DNA of 64,000 nucleotides. It comes from Bos javanicus (taxonomy: Eukaryota > Chordata > Mammalia > Artiodactyla > Bovidae). The notes beneath the pieces were generated by a model. The model saw only the letters and a list, made by a program, of their open reading frames with translations, ran no database searches and was not told the DNA's origin. Every line of letters begins with the position of its first letter. The stretch's first letter is position 1. Position numbers and translations under genes: made by a program. Positions 56,528-64,000 of the stretch are shown here, in pieces. Location of the stretch: the NCBI RefSeq assembly GCF_032452875.1, contig NW_026894292.1, positions 89,709 to 153,708 of the forward strand, in the 5' to 3' direction.

Positions 56528-58022
56528 AGATCACGTGACTGAGCATGCACTGTTCACGTGGCTGATCATACACTGATCACGTGATGATCATGCACTGATC
56601 ACTTGGATATCATGCACTGATCACGTGGCTGATCATACACTGTTCACGTGTCTGACCATGCACTGATCACGTGGCTGATCATACACTGCTCACGTAACTG
56701 ATCATGCACTGATCACGTGGCTATCATGCACTGATCACGTGGCTGAACATGCACTGTTCACGTGGCTGATCACACACCTGTCACGTGACATATCATGCAC
56801 TGATCGTGGCACTCATGCACTGATCACGTGGCTGATCATACTCTGCTCACGTATCATGCACATCACGTGGCTATCATGCACTGCTCACGTGGCGTCATGG
56901 AATGATCACGTGGCTACCATATACTGGTCACGTGACTGATCATGCACAGATCACGTAAATGATCATGCACTGTTCACGTGACTGATCATGTACTGATCAC
57001 GTGACTGATCATGCACTGATCACGTGGCTATCATGCTCTGCTCACGTGATCATGCACGATCACGCTAACCATGTACTGGTCACGTGACTGATCATGCACT
57101 GATCACGTGGTGATCATGCACTGATCACGTGGCTCATCATGCACTGATCACGTGGCTGATCACACATGTATCACGTGACTGATCATGCACTGATCACGTG
57201 GCTCTCATGCACTGATCACGTGGCTGTCATGCACTGATCACGTGGATATCATGCACTGATCACGTGGCTGATCACACACTATCACGTGACTGATCATGCA
57301 CTGATCACGTGGCTATCATGCACTGATCACGTGGCTATCATGCACTGATCACGTGGCTGATCATGCAATCACATGCTTCTGCTGATCACGTGACTGATCA
57401 TGCACTGATCACGTAATTGATCATGCACTGATCACGTGGCTGATCATGCACTGATCACGTGGCTGATCATGCACTGATCACGTGACTGATCATGCACTGA
57501 TCACGTGTCTGATCATGCACTGATCACGTGGCTATCATGCACTGATCACGTGGCTGATCATGCATGATCACGCAGCTACCATGCACTGGTCACATGACTG
57601 ATCATGCACTGATCACGTGACTGATCATGCACTGATCACGTGGCTATCATGCACTACTCACGTGGCTGATCATGCAATGATCATGTAGCTACCATGTACA
57701 GGTCACGTGAATGATCATACACCCATCAGGTGACTGATCATGCACTGATCACGTGGCTATCATGCACTGATCACGAGACTGATCATGCACTGATCACGTC
57801 TATATCATGCACTGATCACATGACTGCCATGCACTGATCACGTGGATGATCATACACTAATCATGTGACAGATCATGCACTGATCACGTGGCTGATCATG
57901 CACTGATACGTGACTGAGCATGGACTGATCACATGACTATCATGTAGTGATCACGTGACTTAATGGCGCTGATCATGTGACTGATCATGCGCTGATCATG
58001 TTTGCTATCATACACTGATCAT
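56291..58022 (+). repeat. HOR unit 27 (1.7 kb)
   Basis: P about 56528-57290, a middle with one damaged site near 57365 (caatcacatgcttctgctg), and Q from about 57545. Otherwise regular. Confidence 0.88.
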
Positions 58023-58222
58023 GTGCCTCTGGAGGCAATAAACAAAGAGCTGAGTAGGCACGAATCAAACAGTCAGCAGGCAATAATCATGGAACTCAGG
58101 TGTGAGGAATCATGCTGCTCAGCTGGCAATAATCAAGCAGCTGAGCAGGCAGGAATTCGTGCAGCTCAGCTGGCAATTGTCAAGCAGATGAGCAGACAGT
58201 AATCACGCAGCTCAGCAGGCCC
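58023..58222 (+). repeat. Diverged block, copy 28 (short form)
   Basis: 200 nt, with subunits 7-8 absent (ggcaggaattcgtgcagc junction). It heads a long unit with full P, like copies 17 and 31. Confidence 0.88.
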
Positions 58223-59628
58223 AGATCACGTGACTGAGCATGCTGTTCACGTGGCTGATCATACACTGATCACGTGATGATCATGCACTGATCACTTGGA
58301 TATCATGCACTGATCACGTGGCTGATCATACACTGTTCACGTGTCTGACCATGCACTGATCACGTGGCTGATCATACACTGCTCACGTGTGATCATGCAC
58401 TGATCACGTGGCTATCATGCACTGATCACGTGGCTGAACATGCACTGTTCACGTGGCTGATCACACACCTGTCACGTGACATATCATGCACTGATCACGT
58501 GGCACTCATGCACTGATCACGTGGCTGATCATACTCTGCTCACGTAACTCATGCACATCACGTGGCTATCATGCACTGATCACGTGGCTCGTCATGGAAT
58601 GATCAGTAGCAACCATATACTGGTCACGTGACTGATCATGCACTGATCACGTAAATGATCATGCACTGTTCACGTGACTGATCATGTACTGATCACGTGA
58701 CTGATCATGCACTGATCACGTGGCTATCATGCACTGCTCACGTGGCTGATCATGCAACGATCACGTAGCAACCATGTACTGGTCACGTGACTGATCATGC
58801 ACTGATCACGTAATTGATCATGCACTGATCACGTGGCTCATCATGCACTGATCACGTGGCTGATCACACTGTATCACGTGACTGATCATGCACTGATCAC
58901 GTGGCTATCATGCACTGATCACGTGGCTGTCATGCACTGATCACGTGGATATCATGCACTGATCACGTGGCTGATCATACACGATCACATGACTGATCAT
59001 GCACTGATCACGTTATCATGCACTGATCACGTGGCTATCATGCACTGATCACGTGGCTGATCATGCACTGATCACGTAGCTTCTGATGCTGTCACGTGAC
59101 TGATCATGCACTGATCACGTGGTGATCATGCACTGATCACGTGGCTATCATGCACTGATCACGTGGCTGATCATGCACTGATCACGTGGCTATCATGACT
59201 GATCATGACTGATCATGCACTGATCACGTGGCTGATCATGCACTGATCACGTGGCTGATCATGCACTGATCACGTGGCTGATCATGCACTGATCACGTGA
59301 CTGATCATGTACTGATCGTGACTGATCATGCACTGATCACGTGACTATCATGCACTGATCACGTGGCTGATCATGCACTGATCAGTGAGCTATCATGCAC
59401 TGATCACGTCTATCATGCACTGATCACATGACTGCCCATGCACTGATCACGTGATGATCATACTAATCTTGTGACAGATCATGCACTGATCACGTGGCTG
59501 ATCATGCACTGATACCGTGACTGAGCATGGACTGATCACATGACTATCATGTGTGATCACGTGACTTAATGGCGCTGATCATGTGACTGATCATGCGCTG
59601 ATCATGTTTGCTATCATACACTGATCAT
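58023..59628 (+). repeat. HOR unit 28 (1.6 kb, truncated Q)
   Basis: P is complete (about 58223-58990). Q lacks its first half: no cacccatcaggtgac and no caatgatcatgtagc marker; it enters near 59390 just before cacgtctatcatgc. Confidence 0.86.
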
Positions 59629-59824
59629 GTGCCTCTGGAGGCAATAAACAAAGAGCTGAGTAGGCACGAATCAAACAGTCAGCAGGCAATAATCATGGAA
59701 CTCAGGTGTGAGGAATCATGCTGCTCAGCTGGCAATAATCAAGCAGCTGAGCAGGCAGTCAATGCAGCTCAGCTGGCAATTGTCAAGCAGATGAGCAGAC
59801 AGTAATCACCAGCTCAGCAGGCCC
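59629..59824 (+). repeat. Diverged block, copy 29 (short form)
   Basis: 196 nt, with subunits 7-8 absent and a private junction gcaggcagtcaatgcagc. Edge reads ccctgatcacg, as in copies 4, 16, 25 and 31. Confidence 0.87.
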
Positions 59825-60053
59825 TGATCACGTGACTGAGCATGCACTGATCACGTGGCTGATCATGCACTGATCACGTGACTGATCATGCACTGATCAC
59901 GTGGCTATCATGCACTGATCACGTGGCTGATCATGCACTGATCACGTGGCTGATCATGCACTGATCACGTGACTGATCATGCACTGATCACGTGGCTGAT
60001 CATGCACTGATCACGTGGCTGATCATGCACTGATCACGTGACTGATCATGCAC

Positions 60054-60067
60054 TGATCACGTGATCA
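60054..60067. repeat. 14-bp perfect palindrome, second site
   Basis: Same 14-mer as at 55545, produced by the same kind of small deletion at a monomer junction. Confidence 0.85.
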
Positions 60068-60622
60068 TGCACTGATCACGTGCTGATCATGCACTGATCA
60101 CGTGGCTGATCATGCACTGATCACGTGACTGATCATGCACTGATCACGTGTCTGATCATGCACTGATCACGTGGCTATCATGCACTGCTCATGGCTGATC
60201 ATGCATGATCACGCTATACTGGTCACGTGACTGATCATGCACTGATCACGACTGATCATGCACTGATCACGTGGCTATCATGCACTATCACGTGGCTGAT
60301 CATGCACTGATCATGTAGCTACCATGTACTGGTCACGTGACTGATCATGCACTGATCAGTGAGCTGATCATGCACTGATCACGATCATGCACTGATCACG
60401 TGTCTGATCTGCACATGATCACATGACTGCCATGCACTGATCACGTGGCTGATCATGCACTAATCATGTGACTGATCATGCACTGATCACGTGGCTGATC
60501 ATGCACTGATACCGTGACTGCATGGACTGATCACATGACTATCATGTACTGATCACGTGCTTAATGGCACTGATCATGTGACTGATCATGCACTGATCAT
60601 GTTGCTATCATACACTGATCAT

Positions 60623-60814
60623 GTGCCTCTGGAGGCAATAATCAAGAGCTGAGTAGGCACTGAATCAAACAGTCAGCAGGCAATAATCATGGAACTCAGG
60701 TGTGAGGAATCATGCTGCTCAGCTGGCAATAATCAAGCAGCTGATCAGGCAGGAATGCATGCTCAGCTGGCATTGTCAAGCAGATGGCAGACAGAAGCAA
60801 TCGCATGACTCAGC
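60623..60814 (+). repeat. Diverged block, copy 30 (short form)
   Basis: About 192 nt. aataatcaagag replaces aataaacaaagag, so AATAAA is lost. There is an extra t in gcactgaatc, and the end gcaatcgcatgactcagc lacks the usual edge. Confidence 0.84.
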
Positions 60815-61483
60815 ATGCACTGATCACGTGACTGATCATGCACTGATCACGTGGCTGATCATGCACTGATCACGTGATGATCATGCACTGATCACGTGGC
60901 TATCATGCACTGATCACGTGGCTGATCATGCACTGATCACGTGACTGATCATGCACTGATCACGTGGCTGATCATGCACTGATCACGTGGCTATCATGCA
61001 CTGCTCACGTGGCTGATCATGCCATGATCACGCCTGACCATGTACTGGTCACATGACTGATCATGCACTGATCACGTGACTGATCATGCACTGATCACGT
61101 GGCTATCATGCACTACTCACGTGGCTGATCATGCAATGATCATGTAGCTACCATGTACAGGTCACGTGAATGATCATACACCCATCAGGTGACTGATCAT
61201 GCACTGATCACGTGGCTATCATGCACTGATCACGTGACTGATCATGCACTGATCACGTCTATATCATGCACTGATCACATGACTGCCCGTCACACTGATC
61301 ACGTGGATGATCATACACTGATCTTGTGACAGATCATGCACTGATCACGTGGCTGATCATGCACTGATACATGACTGAGCATGGACTGATCACATGACTA
61401 TCATGTAGTGATCACGTGACTTAATGGCGCTGATCATGTGACTGATCATGCGCTGATCATGTTTGCTATCATACACTGATCAT
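60623..61483 (+). repeat. HOR unit 30 (compact class, 0.86 kb)
   Basis: Minimal layout as in units 21 and 24: short block, about 190 nt of near-canonical monomers, Q from about 61005 with cacccatcaggtgac intact. Confidence 0.87.
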
Positions 61484-61678
61484 GTGCCTCTGGAGGCAAT
61501 AAACAAAGAGCTGAGTAGGCACGAATCAAACAGTCAGCAGGCAATAATCATGGAACTCAGCTGTGAGGAATCATGCTGCTCAGCTGGCAATAATCAAGCA
61601 GCTGAGCAGGCAGGAATCGTGCAGCTCAGCTGGCAATTGTCAGATGAGCAGACAGTAATCACGCAGCTCAGCAGGCCC
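61484..61678 (+). repeat. Diverged block, copy 31 (short form)
   Basis: 195 nt, subunits 7-8 absent; aactcagctgtgagg variant; four bases lost at caattgtcagatgagc. Confidence 0.88.
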
Positions 61679-63353
61679 TGATCACGTGACTGAGCATGCA
61701 CTGTTCACGTGGCTGATCATACACTGATCACGTGATGATCATGCACTGATCACGGATATCATGCACTGATCACGTGGCTGATCATACACTGTTCACGTGT
61801 CTGACCATGCACTGATCACGTGGCTGATCATACACTGCTCACGTAACTGATCATGCACTGATCACGTGGCTATCATGCACTGATCGTGGCTGAACATGCA
61901 CTGTTCACGTGGCTGATCACACACCTGTCACGTGACATATCATGCACTGATCACGTGGCACTCATGCACTGATCACGTGGCTGATCATACTCTGCTCACG
62001 TAACTCATGCACACATCACGTGGCTATCATGCACTGCTCACGTGGCTCGTCATGGAATGATCATGTGACCATATACTGTACGTGATCATGCAAAGATCAC
62101 GTAAAGATCATGCACTGTTCACGTGACTGATCATGTACTGATCACGTGACTGATCATGCACTGATCACGTGGCTATCATGCACTGCTCACGTGGCTGATC
62201 ATGCACGATCACGTAGCAACCATGTACTGGTCACGTGACTGATCATGCACTGATCACGTAATTGATCCTGCACTGATCACGTGGCTCATCATGCACTGAT
62301 CACGTGGCTGATCACACATGTATCACGTGACTGATCATGCACTGATCACGTGGCTCTCATGCACTGATCACGTGGCTGTCATGCACTGATCACGTGGATA
62401 TCATGCACTGATCACGTGGCTGATCACACACGTATCATGACTGATCATGCACTGATCACGTGGCTATCATGCACTGATCACGTGGCTATCATACTGATCA
62501 TGGCTATCATGCAATGATCACGTAGCTACCATGCACTGGTCACGTGACTGATCATGCACTGATCACGTAATTGATCATGCACTGATCACGTGGCTGATCA
62601 TGCACTGATCACGTGGCTGATCATGCACTGATCACGTGACTGATCATGCACTGATCACGTGCTGATCATGCACTGATCACGTGGCTATCATGCACTGATC
62701 ACGTGGCTGACATACACTGATCACGTGACTGATCATGCACTGATCACGTATCGATCATGCACTGATCACGTGACTGATCATGCACTGATCACGTGGCTGA
62801 TCATGCACTGATCACGTGACTGATCATGCACTGATCACGTGACTGATCATGCACTGATCACGTGGCTATCATGCACTGATCACGTGGCTGATCATGCATG
62901 ATCACATGCTTTCATGTACTGGTCACATGACTGATCATGCACTGATCACGTGACTGATCATGCACTGATCACGTGGCTATCATGCACTACTCACGTGGCT
63001 GATCATGCAATGATCATGTAGCTACCATGTACAGGTCACGTGAATGATCATACACCCATCAGGTGACTGATCATGCACTGATCACGTGGCTATCATGCAC
63101 TGATCACGAGACTGATCATGCACTGTTCACGTCTATATCATGCACTGATCACATGACTGCCCGTGCACTGATCGCGTGGATGATCATACACTAATCATGT
63201 GATCATGCACACTCATCACGTGGCTGATCATGCACTGATACCGTGACTGAGCATGGACTGATCACATGACTATCATGTAGTGATCACGTGACAATGGCGC
63301 TGATCATGTGACTGATCATGCACTGATCATGTTTGCTATCATACACTGATCAT
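61484..63353 (+). repeat. HOR unit 31 (1.9 kb)
   Basis: Despite a short block it has a full P (about 61679-62435), a canonical middle and Q from about 62885 (gatcacatgctttcatg in place of the cagctaccatg marker). Confidence 0.87.
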
Positions 63354-63588
63354 GTGCCTCTGGAGGCAATAAACAAAGAGCTGAGTAGGCACGAATCAAA
63401 CAGTCAGCAGGCAATAATCATGGAACTCGGTGTGATCATGCTGCTCAGCTGGCAATAATCAAGCAGCTGAGCAGGCAGGAATTACGCAGCTGGCTGGCAA
63501 TATCAAGCAGATGACAGGCAGGAATCATGCAGCTCAGCTGGCAATTGTCAAGCAGATGAGCAGACAGTAATCACGCAGCTCAGCAGGC
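63354..63588 (+). repeat. Diverged block, copy 32 (full-length type)
   Basis: 235 nt; ggaactcggtgtgatcatg has lost several bases, cgcagctggctggcaatatc is private, and the 3' edge is cagcaggctgatc. Confidence 0.87.
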
Positions 63589-64000
63589 TGATCACGTGAC
63601 TGAGCATGCACTGTTCACGTGGCTGATCATACACTGATCACGTGATGATCATGCACTGATCACGTGGCTATCATGCACTGATCACGTTGATCATGCACTG
63701 ATCACGTGGCTGATCATGCACTGATCACGTGTGATCATGCACTGATCACGTGGCTATCATGCACTGATCACGTGGCTGATCATGCACTGATCACGCAGCT
63801 ACCATGCACTGATCACGTGACTGATCATGCACTGATCACGTGACTGATCATGCACTGATCACGTGGCTATCATGCACTACTCACGTGGCTGATCATGCAA
63901 TGATCATGTAGCTACCATGTACTGGTCACGTGACTGATCATGCACTGATCACGTGACTGATCATGCACTGATCACGTGACTGATCATGCACTGATCACGT
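63354..64000 (+). repeat. HOR unit 32, cut by the window end
   Basis: Block followed by about 70 nt of P markers, near-canonical monomers, and Q-like markers (cacgcagctaccatg, gatcatgtagctacc) near 63795-63925. The last 70 nt are canonical. The array clearly continues past 64000. Confidence 0.85.

Larger units (their letters stand above)
59629..60622 (+). repeat. HOR unit 29 (compact class, 0.99 kb)
   Basis: Short block, about 355 nt of near-canonical monomers, and a Q (from about 60180) in which several markers have reverted to canonical and cacccatcagg is absent. Confidence 0.85.
1..64000 (+). repeat. 23-nt satellite array with higher-order repeat structure (whole window)
   Basis: The sequence is made throughout of a 23-nt monomer that reads TGATCATGCAC followed by TGATCACGTGGC, plus frequent 22-nt (ggctatc) and gtgactgatc variants. 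All copies run in the same direction; I saw no inverted segment and no unique DNA. The canonical monomer is 12/23 G+C. TGA occurs twice per monomer on each strand, and 23 is not a multiple of 3, so every frame is stopped within about three monomers. This rules out coding use of canonical stretches. The family is not one I recognise; a eukaryotic heterochromatic location is inferred. Confidence 0.97.

Noticed and set aside
1..64000. CRISPR array (short regular repeats)
   Set aside because: The units are contiguous with no unique spacers between them, and no cas-like genes are present.
1..64000. Bacterial Dam/SeqA-type GATC cluster or replication origin
   Set aside because: GATC density is high only because it is part of the monomer. 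No DnaA-box set or AT-rich unwinding element was seen, and no gene occurs in 64 kb, which argues against a bacterial chromosome.
1..64000. Telomeric repeats
   Set aside because: I saw no runs of TTAGGG, TTTAGGG or TTAGG on either strand.
1..64000. Mammalian-type CENP-B boxes
   Set aside because: No match by eye to the TTCG....A..CGGG core in either the canonical monomer or the block.

Overview
The whole 64 kb window is one uninterrupted, single-orientation satellite DNA array. I see no credible protein-coding gene, RNA gene, transposon, CRISPR array or unique-sequence gap. Long noncoding higher-order satellite of this kind points to a eukaryotic chromosome (centromeric, pericentromeric, subtelomeric or similar heterochromatin). 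I do not recognise the family and cannot name the species.

The array is built in layers. (1) Two related half-units of 11 and 12 nt, TGATCATGCAC and TGATCACGTGGC. (2) A 23-nt monomer made of the two halves, with a common 22-nt form (ggctatc instead of ggctgatc) and a 'gtgactgatc' form, mixed in loose groups of about six. By simple division there are roughly 2,800 monomers. (3) A higher-order repeat (HOR) marked by a diverged block of about 190-244 nt, starting gtgcctctgg and ending near cagcaggccc. I find 32 blocks. The block is not an insertion: it splits cleanly into about eleven 22-23-nt pieces in register with the canonical monomer, so it is an old, drifted stretch of the same satellite.

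A complete long HOR (best example 15582-17484) reads: block; a variant-rich post-block flank of about 780 nt (module P); a stretch of near-canonical monomers of variable length (module M); and a variant-rich pre-block flank of about 490 nt (module Q). Most units are about 1.6-1.95 kb. A compact class of about 0.85-1.17 kb lacks most of P and always carries a block shortened by about 45 nt. Several intervals of 2.2-4.8 kb hold block-less HOR remnants in which P and Q are still recognisable but smoothed toward the canonical monomer.

Region by region: 1-18 kb is clean, with few private indels. 18.5-21.8 kb is the most uniform stretch. From about 18.2 to 50 kb a tcacgtg-to-tcgcgtg change is frequent, and 29-33.5 kb and 45.5-47.7 kb are rich in small deletions. 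50-64 kb is again mostly regular and alternates compact and long units. Nearly every canonical monomer carries CACGTG inside ATCACGTG, a perfect bHLH-factor E-box and a match to the budding-yeast CDEI consensus RTCACRTG. The block instead carries CAGCTG. The best candidate for something biologically new is this two-type E-box HOR satellite. Its function is inference.
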